From: G026625185 sp963727835
Lineage (GTDB): Bacteria; Desulfobacterota; WTBG01; JAGOGO01
Length of the DNA stretch: 16,465 bases
Direction of reading: 5' to 3'
NCBI GenBank assembly: GCA_963727835.1
Contig: CAVSIB010000045.1
Span: forward strand, 1 to 16,465
Shown here: positions 1 through 6,662 of the stretch, piece by piece
Layout: every line of letters starts with the position of its first letter
How positions within the stretch are numbered: the stretch's first letter is position 1
Notes under the pieces: generated by a model
The model's database searches: none
Seen by the model: only the letters and a program-made list of their open reading frames with translations
Told to the model about the DNA's origin: nothing
Made by a program: the position numbers and the translations under genes

Positions 1-127
1 TACATGAATTAAATTTAATGTACGTTATCATGTAAGTCAAGAACGAATTTAGTATGGTATCCTCGGAATCCCCGAAAAGAATATCGGAGAAATTGAAGAT
101 GTCGGGGCTTGCCATGAAGGATGCCAT
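1..127 (-). CDS. Possible 5' part of an unrecognised gene running off the window edge
   Basis: On the minus strand an ATG at 127 (a second in-frame ATG is at 115) opens a frame that stays open for all 42 codons to base 1. The predicted product begins MASFMASPDIFNFSDILFGD and continues with an AT-rich, less convincing tail. It starts a few bases after the end of the SUMF1-type gene, so it could be the next gene of that transcript. I see no good ribosome binding site and recognise no family. The last 34 bases coincide with an inverted repeat, so the true coding part may end earlier. It may be a chance frame. Confidence 0.25.
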   Translation of the reverse strand, partial: MASFMASPDIFNFSDILFGDSEDTILNSFLTYMITYIKFNSC

Positions 128-153
128 TTCAAGTTGGAGCTACGCTCAATCGT

Positions 154-1173
154 TCAACGCCGGTCCACAGCGACTTCGCGCAACAGCCGTATGCCCACCA
201 GCGGGTAGCGCGTCTGCGGTGTATTCCAGTTGCGGAACGAAGCCCGGCAATAAAACGACCACGTGTGCCATGATCCACTCCGACGCACGCGCACCGATCC
301 CGTGGGAGGTCCCTGGGGATCATCCACCGGCGAGTTGCATAGTAGCTTTCACCGTACCAGTCGGAAACCCACTCCCATGCGTTGCCGTGCATATCGTATA
401 GGCCCCATGCATTCGGCGCGAAACTGCCCACCGGCGCCGTGAATTCGAAACCGTCGTGTCCCGTCAAGGCATAGGATTGCCATTGCGGCCAGTTCCTTGT
501 GGTATCGGCATCAAAGGTGTTGGCGACCTTCAACAATGATTGAGGGTCGTCACCACTGTAGTAACGCGTTCGCGTGCCGGCGCGGCAGGCGTACTCCCAT
601 TCAGCCTCGGTAGGCAGGCAATAGTTCTTTCCCTCTTTTTCGCTGAGCCAACGGCTCAGGGCCACGGCATCGTTCCAGGTGACATTGACCACCGGATGAT
701 CGTCCCCCTGCGCGAAACCCGGATTCTGCCATGAATAGACTGGATTTCGCCCTTCGAATGCATCGCCTCGTTTCGAGGTTTTGGGATCGTAGGCGGGATT
801 ATACCCGTAGCCACCCGTGCCATCCGCAACCGATTCAGGTAGGTAGCCGGATGTTGATAGGAACTTCTTGAACTGGCCAACGGTTACTTTATACTGTCCG
901 AGGTAGAACGATCGGGTGATCCGGACCCTGTGCACGGGCGCCCTCGTCGCCAATATTCAGGAAACGCCAGCGGTCATACTGTGGGAATGCCTTGGCGAGT
1001 GCTTCGGGCGACTCATCACTTCCCATCATGAATTCCCCGGCCGGGACAAGAACGAATTTCATGCCAAGCGAGTTTTCGATCACCGGGGGCAAAATTCTTC
1101 CCACCTCGCCAGACCACGCTTCAGTGGCCAAAAAGAGCAAGGCGCAAAAAAGAAAAGCTACAGGTTTACGCAT
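154..1173 (-). pseudogene. SUMF1/FGE-type (formylglycine-generating enzyme-like) secreted protein, broken by two frameshifts
   Basis: Three frames together encode one protein of about 339 residues. It has an N-terminal signal peptide (MRKPVAFLFCALLFLATEAW), then the family opening SLGMKFVLVPAGEFMMGS, then DHPVVNVTWNDAVALSRWLS, LPTEAEWEYACRAGTRT and GLYDMHGNAWEWVSDWYGES, and finally a C-terminal WNTPQTRYPLVGIRLL. The first frameshift lies near 945 and looks like one extra G (a GAGGGC run). The second is near 325 and looks like one missing base after SYYA. The corrected stop is TGA at 154-156. True formylglycine-generating enzymes use a Cys pair, as in GGSxxCxxxxC. Here the aligned stretch is GSWHTWSFYC, so only the second Cys is present and sulfatase-activating chemistry is unlikely. 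The domain is also used by EgtB-like and PvdO-like proteins and by many exported proteins of unknown role. Whether the frameshifts are real or sequencing errors cannot be decided here. Confidence 0.85.
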
Positions 1174-1218
1174 AGTCGATTATGAATCTCCGTGAGTGGC
1201 TGTGAGTTCACACGACCC

Positions 1219-1302
1219 GAAAGTATTGGGGTCAGATTGCCTATTTGACAGCGACGTTGAACGTAGAGCGCGCTGGACCAAGACCAAGCAGTGACCCCAT
1301 TA
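1219..1302 (+). repeat. 84-bp dispersed repeat, copy 1 (inverted TGGGGTCA/TGACCCCA ends)
   Basis: This stretch matches 3232-3315 at all but about eight of 84 positions. It is bounded inside by perfect 8-bp inverted repeats, TGGGGTCA at 1227-1234 and TGACCCCA at 1292-1299. It contains GGGGTCAGATT followed by ATTTGACA, a pattern also present in the diverged element at 2872-2902. It has no convincing open frame. Its size, the terminal inverted repeats and its intergenic position (between the SUMF1-type gene and the rRNA methyltransferase) suggest a REP- or MITE-like non-autonomous element. About 10 bases further on, TTATAATTTTATGA (1314-1327) is repeated at 2814-2827. Confidence 0.85.
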
Positions 1303-1395
1303 CCAGTTGAATCTTATAATTTTATGATTGTCCCCATTTCCCATCCCCATCGCTGAAGGTTTAATCCCGGGGGAGCGGCAAAAAAAATCTGACGC

Positions 1396-2568
1396 TCATT
1401 GATCGTCTTTGTTTTGATCTTGGAAAACCTTCCTGCTTCCCTCATAAAGTTTGTACTCAAGCAGCCGGCATTCGATCCGGCTGTTGAAGAAGATCAGGCG
1501 ACGGCTGGTTTTTAGCCCTACTTTTTTGGCAAGATCGGGATTTCCGGTAAAAATATAACCCGTGTAGCCGTTACAGCGCCGTTTAAAAAAATTTCCCATC
1601 CCTTCGTAAACGGCTTCTAGCTCCTTGACCACGCCGAGTCGTTCACCATATTCGGGGTTAATGACGATAATGCCGCCGTCCGCCGGTACCGGCGTTTCCG
1701 AGTAGTCGCAGACCCCGAACGTCATCAGGTGGTCGACGCCTGCTGTGAGGGCATTTTGTTGTGCTGCTCGAACGGCTTTAGGATCGAGATCCGTCAGGAT
1801 CATTTTCCCCTCAAGCCCCTTTTTGCTTTTTTTTCTTACCTCCTGCCGCAAAGCGTCCCATTCGGCGCGCCGGAAATCCCGCAGATGCATAAAGGCAAAA
1901 TTGTTCCTGAGCAAACCGGGCGCCTTGTCCAATCCGATCAGGGCCGCCTCGATCCCCAACGTACCGCTTCCGCACATGGGGTTCAGAAAATTCCCCTTGC
2001 CTCTCCAGCCGGTTGACAGGATAACGGCCGCCGCGAGCGTCTCCTGCATGGGGGCCTTAAAGGGAATTTTGCGATAGCTGCGTCGCGCCAAAGGTTCTCC
2101 GGATGTATCAAGATAAATACTGCAATTGCTTCCTTTCCAGTAAACGAAGACAGCGACCCCTGTTTTGTCCGGACCCGAATCGGGGCGCCTGCCGCAGCTT
2201 TCTCTCATACGGTCCATGATGGCATCCTTACACTTCTGATTGGCGAATTGCGTGTTCTGTATGCACGGGTTATCCACGGAGGAGGAAACGCTGACATATT
2301 CAGTTTCAGGAATGAGGTCGTCCCAACGGATCCGTTTGATGCCCTGATAAAAATCCTGGGGCGTTGAAGCGCTAAATTCCTTGACGAAGAACAGGACCCG
2401 GTGTCCAGTGCGGATATACAGGTTCAGCTTCATGCAGTCGAACATGCTCCCGACGGTTTCAACACCCGCAGCCATTTCAGCGCTGACCGGCAGACCGAGT
2501 GCGCATATTTCTTCACTCAAAATCGGGGCGATCCCCTTGGGGCATGTTATGAGAATTCGATTTTTCAT
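1396..2568 (-). CDS. THUMP-domain class I SAM-dependent RNA methyltransferase (RlmL/YpsC-like)
   Basis: The 390-residue protein has the architecture of the RlmL N-terminal half / YpsC family, which makes N2-methylguanine in 23S rRNA using S-adenosylmethionine. An N-terminal ferredoxin-like plus THUMP RNA-binding region spans roughly residues 1-155. A Rossmann methyltransferase follows, with motif I NPMCGSGTLGIEAAL at 196-210, the acidic loop ILTDLDP at 257-263 and motif IV at 304-310. Motif IV reads NPEYGER, where the usual form is NPPYGER. It is substituted but still N-x-x-Y. The linker SGEPLARRSYRK and the C-terminal strands are typical. The length is normal for single-domain members. A weak Shine-Dalgarno (AAGGAT) precedes the ATG at 2568. 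The gene looks intact, unlike its neighbours. RlmL itself is a fair guess, but the exact target base is not provable here. Confidence 0.85.
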   Translation of the reverse strand: MKNRILITCPKGIAPILSEEICALGLPVSAEMAAGVETVGSMFDCMKLNLYIRTGHRVLFFVKEFSASTPQDFYQGIKRIRWDDLIPETEYVSVSSSVDNPCIQNTQFANQKCKDAIMDRMRESCGRRPDSGPDKTGVAVFVYWKGSNCSIYLDTSGEPLARRSYRKIPFKAPMQETLAAAVILSTGWRGKGNFLNPMCGSGTLGIEAALIGLDKAPGLLRNNFAFMHLRDFRRAEWDALRQEVRKKSKKGLEGKMILTDLDPKAVRAAQQNALTAGVDHLMTFGVCDYSETPVPADGGIIVINPEYGERLGVVKELEAVYEGMGNFFKRRCNGYTGYIFTGNPDLAKKVGLKTSRRLIFFNSRIECRLLEYKLYEGSRKVFQDQNKDDQ

Positions 2569-2811
2569 GAGAAATCCTTCTTACTGCTTTCTTCAAATCG
2601 TGATCATTCCCGATGTAAACGCCTTTTGAAAAAACTTTTTCAACAACCTGCCGGAAGCGCATTGGGGTAAGGTCTTGACGGACTGTTGCCCAAATAAGTA
2701 TTCAAACGAAGTAAATAACGATATAATGCTACAACACTAAACAATGATGCGAGGCGTGTGTGTATGGAAAAGAGAACAGGCTACTTTTCCTCATTTCATT
2801 GCCAAGAGGAA
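2569..2811. other. Intergenic stretch upstream of the methyltransferase with two small hairpins
   Basis: No gene is apparent. It holds a tight palindrome at 2626-2643 (TTGAAAAAACTTTTTCAA, 8-bp arms, 2-base loop) and an imperfectly placed hairpin GGAAAAG...CTTTTCC at 2766-2790. The first could be the end of an upstream transcript or a protein-binding site for the methyltransferase gene. I see no convincing promoter. Confidence 0.4.
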
Positions 2812-2902
2812 TGTTATAATTTTATGACCGTTTCCTCAGCCCCGCCCTTGCAATGAGTGTCCGGATCGTTCCTATTTGTCAAATGTATAGACCTGACCCT
2901 GA
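2812..2902 (-). repeat. Diverged REP-like element joined to the sod fragment
   Basis: Read on the minus strand, this segment begins GGGTCAGGTCTATACATTTG, a variant of the GGGGTCAGATTgcctATTTGACA end of the 84-bp repeats. It ends with TCATAAAATTATAA, whose complement TTATAATTTTATGA also lies just beyond repeat copy 1 (1314-1327). The element therefore appears related to the other copies but diverged or composite. It abuts, and probably truncates, the superoxide dismutase gene. Confidence 0.55.
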
Positions 2903-2967
2903 TGGTTTTTCCTGATTGGTGCTAACGCACCTTTTGCATAAGGAAGCTCGGGTAAAGCAATGGCCAT
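2872..2967 (-). pseudogene. sodB: 5' fragment of Fe/Mn superoxide dismutase, truncated by a REP-like element
   Basis: From ATG at 2967 the frame reads MAIALPELPYAKGALAP, which closely matches the conserved N-terminus of SodB-type iron/manganese superoxide dismutases (LPxLPYAKxALAP). The similarity then stops. The next codons run into GGGTCAGGTCTATACATTTG sequence and reach TAG at 2872, giving 31 residues instead of about 190-200. The metal-binding His and Asp residues and the whole C-terminal domain are missing, so no enzyme can be made. A good Shine-Dalgarno (AAAGGAGC) is retained, and the start lies 19 bases after the lapA stop, suggesting an original lapA-sod transcript. The N-terminal match is short, but the motif is very characteristic. 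Confidence 0.75.
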
Positions 2968-2986
2968 GTTTTGCTCCTTTTGTTTA

Positions 2987-3196
2987 TTATTTTGATTGAG
3001 CGCCGCCTCGCATGAACAACGCCACAAGTAGCCCTAAAACAAAACCTCCTACCGCCGTCAGAAACAGTAAAAGAATCGCGGGCATCTCTACCGTGCACCA
3101 GAGGAAATGCGCTTGAACCTGGGCGGTGTTCTGCGCGACAGCCAACGCTATGACAAGGCTAAGAGTAAGAATGACAATCAGTCTAAATGTCTTCAT
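2987..3196 (-). CDS. lapA: Small LapA-domain (DUF1049) inner-membrane protein
   Basis: The 69-residue protein has two predicted membrane segments, about residues 5-22 (LIVILTLSLVIALAVAQNTA) and 40-64 (PAILLLFLTAVGGFVLGLLV). The NTAQV loop sits between them, and GLLVALFMRG falls at the end of the second helix. This is the layout of LapA/YciS-type proteins, which assist lipopolysaccharide assembly in enterobacteria; the role elsewhere is inferred. A strong ribosome site (GGAGGAAAGCCTG) precedes ATG 3196. The gene is followed by the sod remnant. Repeat copy 2 begins about 25 bases upstream of the Shine-Dalgarno, so the original promoter has probably been displaced, and expression would have to come from within or beyond the repeat. 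Confidence 0.7.
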   Translation of the reverse strand: MKTFRLIVILTLSLVIALAVAQNTAQVQAHFLWCTVEMPAILLLFLTAVGGFVLGLLVALFMRGGAQSK

Positions 3197-3231
3197 CAGG
3201 CTTTCCTCCTTCTGTTGTGCGCGATGATAAA

Positions 3232-3315
3232 GAAAGTATTGGGGTCAGATTACCCATTTGACAGTGAAGTGGAACGTAGAGCGCGTTAGACCAAAACCAA
3301 GCAGTGACCCCATTA
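3232..3315 (+). repeat. 84-bp dispersed repeat, copy 2
   Basis: It is the same element and orientation as 1219-1302, with TGGGGTCA at 3240-3247 and TGACCCCA at 3305-3312. The 73-bp distance between outer arm ends is identical in both copies. About eight substitutions separate them and there are no indels. It sits between lapA and the end of the TIR-like fragment, in the presumed promoter region of lapA. Confidence 0.85.
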
Positions 3316-3336
3316 TTTTTCTTCAAGTGTTATTTT

Positions 3337-3690
3337 TCACCACCGTTCGATTTCGTTTCCTTCGATTCTTTTAAAAGTATTATCAATTTTTGTTATTGCT
3401 TCCTTTATTTTTTCGTCAAAATTTCCCCTTTCAAAATAAATCATCTCATCATCACTTTGAAGAAAGCCGACATAATGCCTGTCAACCCCTTCTTCGACTA
3501 TAATAAGAGGGCGATGACAAAAAGCTAAAGCCGCTCCTTTTTCTTCGATTAACCAGCTAATGGTGGTGTATTTATTACTTTCTAATTTATCCTTTTTAGT
3601 CATGAGAACAATAAAAAAACCATAAGTTTTGATCTTGAATAAAATGTCTTCCGCAATGCTTTGCAAATCTTCTCTTTTACCCTCTTGATC
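3337..3690 (-). pseudogene. C-terminal fragment of a TIR-like domain protein, cut by an IS end
   Basis: About 115 codons are open, from the IS boundary (GATCAAGAG...) to TGA at 3337. The product contains DILFKIKTYGFFIVLMTKKD, then ISWLIEEKGAALAFCHRPLI, IVEEGVD, HYVGFLQSDDEMIYFERGNF and a final amphipathic stretch. The order (central strand ending in L/MTK, W-x-x-x-E followed by a GAALA helix, P-L-I-I-V-E-E-G-V strand, G-F-L-Q, I-x-F) fits bacterial TIR and TIR-like effector domains. W plus four is Glu, the position of the catalytic Glu in TIR NADases. The N-terminal beta-alpha unit and any partner domain are gone. In frame, a stop occurs immediately inside the IS sequence, so no start is recoverable except a weak TTG near 3666. 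The family call rests on motif pattern only. Confidence 0.55.
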
Positions 3691-4489
3691 TGGTCAAGTA
3701 AAAAAGGACACACAATTAAGCGACTTTTACCAAAGCAAAATTACTCTCAAAAATATTTGGGGGTTTGTACCCCAAAAACGAATGGAGACGGTGACTGTTA
3801 TAAAACATTTCAATATACCTGATTACATCACTTCTGGCATCATCCCTGGTTTTATAAATGATATCAGATAGCCATTCGGTTTTAAGAGAATGGAAAAATC
3901 TTTCCACAACGGCATTGTCCCAGCAATCGCCCTTGCGGCTCATGCTGCAGATCATGCCGTATTATTCCAAGAAGTTTTGGTATTCACTGCCGGCGTATTG
4001 ACTTCCACGATCGGAGTGATGGATTAATCCTTTTTTAGGCTTTCGACGCTGATAAGCCATCAATAGGGCTTCTTTGACCAGGGAAGCCTTTAAGTGGTTG
4101 CTCATAGCCCAGCCCGGCTATTTTACGTGGGGGAGGATATGTCTATGACAACAGCCAGATACAACCACCCCTCAAGGGTCCATACGTAGGTTATATCGGC
4201 ACACCAGACCGTATCGAGTCGCTCGACTTCAAATTGACGATTCAAAAGATTTGGAGCGACCGGAAACGTGTGATTACTATCAGTGGTTCTTTTGAATCTC
4301 TGGCGGAGTTTTACGAATACACCGGCTTTTTTCATCAGGCTTCGGGCACGGTATCGACCAATATTGTAGCCATCGTTCCAAAGTTGGCTGCTCATTCGTC
4401 GTGAACCGTAGCTGCCCCTGGTAGAGGAATGTATTTGACGAACTTTGACAAGCAACGCAAAATCCGGCTCCATTTTACTCTCATGCTCT
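3691..4489 (-). mobile_element. Degenerate, truncated IS3-family insertion sequence
   Basis: The remnant carries most of an IS3-group orfB on the minus strand. One end is TGGTCAAGTAAAAAAGGACA at 3691, beginning with the TG typical of IS3-family termini and directly abutting the TIR-like fragment. The other end, with orfA and its inverted repeat, is missing: orfB sequence runs to about 4489, where the kinase gene's stop codon begins. No target duplication can be seen because one end is lost. It cannot move by itself. Confidence 0.8.
3716..4489 (-). pseudogene. IS3-family transposase OrfB (DDE integrase), frameshifted with an internal stop
   Basis: The reading begins near 4489 with the HTH_21-type region (IHSSTRGSYGSRRMSSQLW), then DTVWCADITYVWTLEGWLYL, which carries the first catalytic Asp. 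Around 4115-4130 the frame is disturbed at least twice: VVIDI is followed by SSPT and a stop, while the expected SRK and GWAMSNHL are in other frames. The second Asp (HHSDRGSQYAGSEYQ) follows, then an in-frame TAA at about 3960-3962. The last part is GMICSMSRKGDCWDNAVVER with the catalytic Glu, ending YNSHRLHSFLGYKPP. All three DDE residues are recognisable, but no single frame joins them. The 5' end and OrfA are absent. Confidence 0.85.
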
Positions 4490-4492
4490 TTT

Positions 4493-5374
4493 TTAAAAGA
4501 GCTTTGAAAATCTCTCTCCCCAGCGATGAAGACACATATGCCGCCTATACTGCTGTTTTAAATCGTTAAGACGAACTTTAAAGTCAGGAGGATTCTGCAA
4601 GTATGCCAAGAGGAACCGGAGCACGTCAGTTCGCGTAAGAGAGGTTAATCCCTGTTTTTTAAATTTTTCCGTCGAGCGGTTTAAGCGAAGGAGATTTCGA
4701 GTCCTCAGGTTTTCTTTCAAATGAGACTTGACAAAGGATTTGTCAAAGTCAATAAGGTAGCCCTTTATATTTTGGGGATCAGTTGTTTGGAGAATTATAT
4801 TTTTCAGGTTGAGGTCGCCATGAAAAATACCCGCCTCATGCATCGAGCGCACAAGTGCACCTACCTTTTTGATAACGCTCCTTTTCTCCAAAACCTTTTC
4901 CTTGGTTAACGGCTGTTCTAACTCTTTGAGATAGGTCGCAAGGTCTTCCCCGTGTTTAATTTCTCTGGTGACCAGATCACCCTGGTGCAATTTCCCGAAG
5001 ACCTTAGTATGGCAGGCCGCTACTATGTCAGCGGTGGGTACTCCTTTTTCTTTTGCCCAGCATCCGACCCAAAGCTCTTTTAAAGGCCGTGACTCTCCGA
5101 AATAAAGGTCAGGGATAAATTTTTGGATTATTCCTCCGCGTTGAAAATGGCGGATTACAATCCGCTCGTTTTCCTCGCCGGGTAGCGCGATGATTTTTAA
5201 CGCTCCCCTTCCAAAATAATTTTCTTCTTTTGGCAAGGATTGTTTTAAAAAAAAGTCTGGATCAGCAATCCCCACTGAAAGGAGCTTCTCCTTCCAGTCA
5301 TCTTTTACAATGAAAGCCCTCTTTTCTTGTTCGATGAGGTTGTATGCAGGAGGAATATTTTTTTTGCCAAACAT
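4493..5374 (-). CDS. Lipopolysaccharide core kinase (Kdo/WaaP/InaA-type kinase-like fold)
   Basis: The 293-residue protein is of the eukaryotic-kinase-like family that phosphorylates Kdo or heptose of the lipopolysaccharide inner core. Key features are FGRGALK at about 54-60, IVIRHFQRGG at 72-81 (an Arg-Gly-Gly signature typical of Kdo kinases), the catalytic loop HGDLNLKNI at 185-193 and the metal-binding IDFDK at 208-212. It would act at the inner face of the cytoplasmic membrane using ATP. It is divergent from the GT9 transferase at 5506, with which it shares a 131-base spacer. The 3' end coincides with the IS remnant. The stop TAA (4493-4495) lies right at the junction, so the last residues (HRWGERFSKLF) might be native or slightly altered. 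No clear Shine-Dalgarno precedes ATG 5374. KdkA is the best single guess, but the sugar target is not certain. Confidence 0.75.
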   Translation of the reverse strand: MFGKKNIPPAYNLIEQEKRAFIVKDDWKEKLLSVGIADPDFFLKQSLPKEENYFGRGALKIIALPGEENERIVIRHFQRGGIIQKFIPDLYFGESRPLKELWVGCWAKEKGVPTADIVAACHTKVFGKLHQGDLVTREIKHGEDLATYLKELEQPLTKEKVLEKRSVIKKVGALVRSMHEAGIFHGDLNLKNIILQTTDPQNIKGYLIDFDKSFVKSHLKENLRTRNLLRLNRSTEKFKKQGLTSLTRTDVLRFLLAYLQNPPDFKVRLNDLKQQYRRHMCLHRWGERFSKLF

Positions 5375-5470
5375 GATTATTTGAGAAAAGATTATTGTTA
5401 AAATGATGATACTAAACCATAAACTACTTTATTTTACAAGGAAATTCATTATATTGAAGCAGTTATCATA

Positions 5471-5498
5471 TTGACAAAGAGCCTCACTCCGATAAAAT
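5471..5498 (+). promoter_or_regulatory. Sigma-70-like promoter of the GT9 transferase, possibly giving a leaderless mRNA
   Basis: A perfect -35 TTGACA (5471-5476), a 16-base spacer and a -10 TAAAAT (5493-5498) lie immediately before the ATG at 5506. A transcription start 6-8 bases past the -10 would fall at about 5504-5506, on or next to the start codon. No Shine-Dalgarno is present, which agrees with a leaderless transcript. Confidence 0.5.
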
Positions 5499-5505
5499 AG
5501 CCTCC

Positions 5506-6585
5506 ATGGAAATAAAAAACCCAAAAATTCTTTTTGTGCGCTTAGGGGCAATCGGGGATGTTATCCGCACGCTTCCTGCCTTAAGAGCGTTGCGGCACAA
5601 TCTCTCTGACGCTTACATCGCCTGGGTGGTTGAGGACCGGGCCGCTTCCCTTTTAATAAACCACCCTGATTTAAATAAAGTTTTTGTGCTCCCCCGAAAG
5701 GAGTGGCAAAAAAACCCTCTGAGCGTTAAAACCCTCAAAGAAATAATCCGGTTAACTAAAAAGTTGAGAAAAGAAAATTTTGATCTTGTGCTCGACTTTC
5801 ACGGGCTTTTCAAAAGCGGGCTCATTACTTTTTTAACCGGAGTTAAACGCCGGGTCGGCTACACTCGGAAATTTTCCAAAGAAGGGAATTTTTTATTTAT
5901 CAACGAACAGGTCACCCTTCCTGATTATAAAATCAACCGGGTGGAAAGAAATCTTTTGCTGGTGAAACACCTCGGTTTGAAAATTGATGAACATAACCCT
6001 CTTATACCAATTTCGGAAAAAGACCGCGAGGTTGTTGCCTCGACCATCTTTTCCGAATTAACTTCCTTTTCCGGGCCAAAGATCATCATACATCCGGGAA
6101 GCAGCCTCAGCACCCCGTATAAAAGATGGGGCGTGCGCCGATTCGCGCAGGTGGCTGACAGCATTATCCAAAAATACGGAGGAAAAATTTTTTTTACCGC
6201 AGGCAATGATGAACGAGAGCGTGTCAATAAGATTACAAAACAGATGGCCGAATCCCACTATGTTTTATGCCAACCCGAAACCCTCACCCAGTTAGCCGAG
6301 GCCCTCAGGCGATGCGACCTTTTTATCGGCAATGACACCGCGCCCATGCACCTGGCCGCATTCGTCGGCACCCCGGTTATTGCCCTTTTTGGCCCTACTG
6401 ATCCCATAGAAAACGCTCCGTTTGGGCAAGAAGCCATTGTCATCCGAAAAGATGTTTCCTGTAACCCCTGCCGCATCCGGGAATGCCAAAACCTTCTTTG
6501 CATGGATGCTATCACCGTGAACGATGTTTTGGAGGCAGTTGACCGAGTCCTCCTTCGGAAAGGTTTTAATCCTAACCCAAGTTAA
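5506..6585 (+). CDS. GT9-family glycosyltransferase (lipopolysaccharide heptosyltransferase I/II type)
   Basis: The 359-residue protein transfers a sugar from a nucleotide-activated heptose-type donor to the lipopolysaccharide inner core at the cytoplasmic membrane. It has two Rossmann halves. N-terminal motifs are ILFVRLGAIGDVIRTLPAL (residues 8-26) and VLDFHGLFKSG (95-105). The donor-binding half has IIIHPGSS (193-200), RWGVRRFAQVAD and the hallmark GNDTAPMHLAAFVGTPVIAL (275-294) followed by FGPTDP. A Cys cluster CNPCRIREC near 319-327 plus Cys332 is common in bacterial GT9 proteins. Length is normal. The DFHGLFKSG stretch resembles WaaC more than WaaF, but assignment to heptosyltransferase I, II or III is not secure. 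The divergent neighbour is an LPS core kinase, which supports a core-assembly role. Confidence 0.85.
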   Translation: MEIKNPKILFVRLGAIGDVIRTLPALRALRHNLSDAYIAWVVEDRAASLLINHPDLNKVFVLPRKEWQKNPLSVKTLKEIIRLTKKLRKENFDLVLDFHGLFKSGLITFLTGVKRRVGYTRKFSKEGNFLFINEQVTLPDYKINRVERNLLLVKHLGLKIDEHNPLIPISEKDREVVASTIFSELTSFSGPKIIIHPGSSLSTPYKRWGVRRFAQVADSIIQKYGGKIFFTAGNDERERVNKITKQMAESHYVLCQPETLTQLAEALRRCDLFIGNDTAPMHLAAFVGTPVIALFGPTDPIENAPFGQEAIVIRKDVSCNPCRIRECQNLLCMDAITVNDVLEAVDRVLLRKGFNPNPS

Positions 6586-6616
6586 AAAATTTGCTAAAAA
6601 ACGGGCTGTCGTGGTG

Positions 6617-6654
6617 TTATGGGGTAAGATACGCTTTACCGACCCCTCCCATAA
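6617..6654 (+). terminator. Imperfect hairpin after the GT9 gene
   Basis: TTATGGG (6617-6623) pairs with CCCATAA (6648-6654), and inside it GGTAA pairs with TTACC around GATACGCT. The outer arm is followed by a short A-rich rather than T-rich run, so termination on this strand is uncertain. It could instead be a remnant repeat. Confidence 0.3.
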
Positions 6655-6662
6655 AAACTTTA

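Noticed and set aside
54..401. Plus-strand frame of 115 codons opposite the SUMF1-type gene
   Set aside because: The minus strand carries clear family motifs and this frame shows none.
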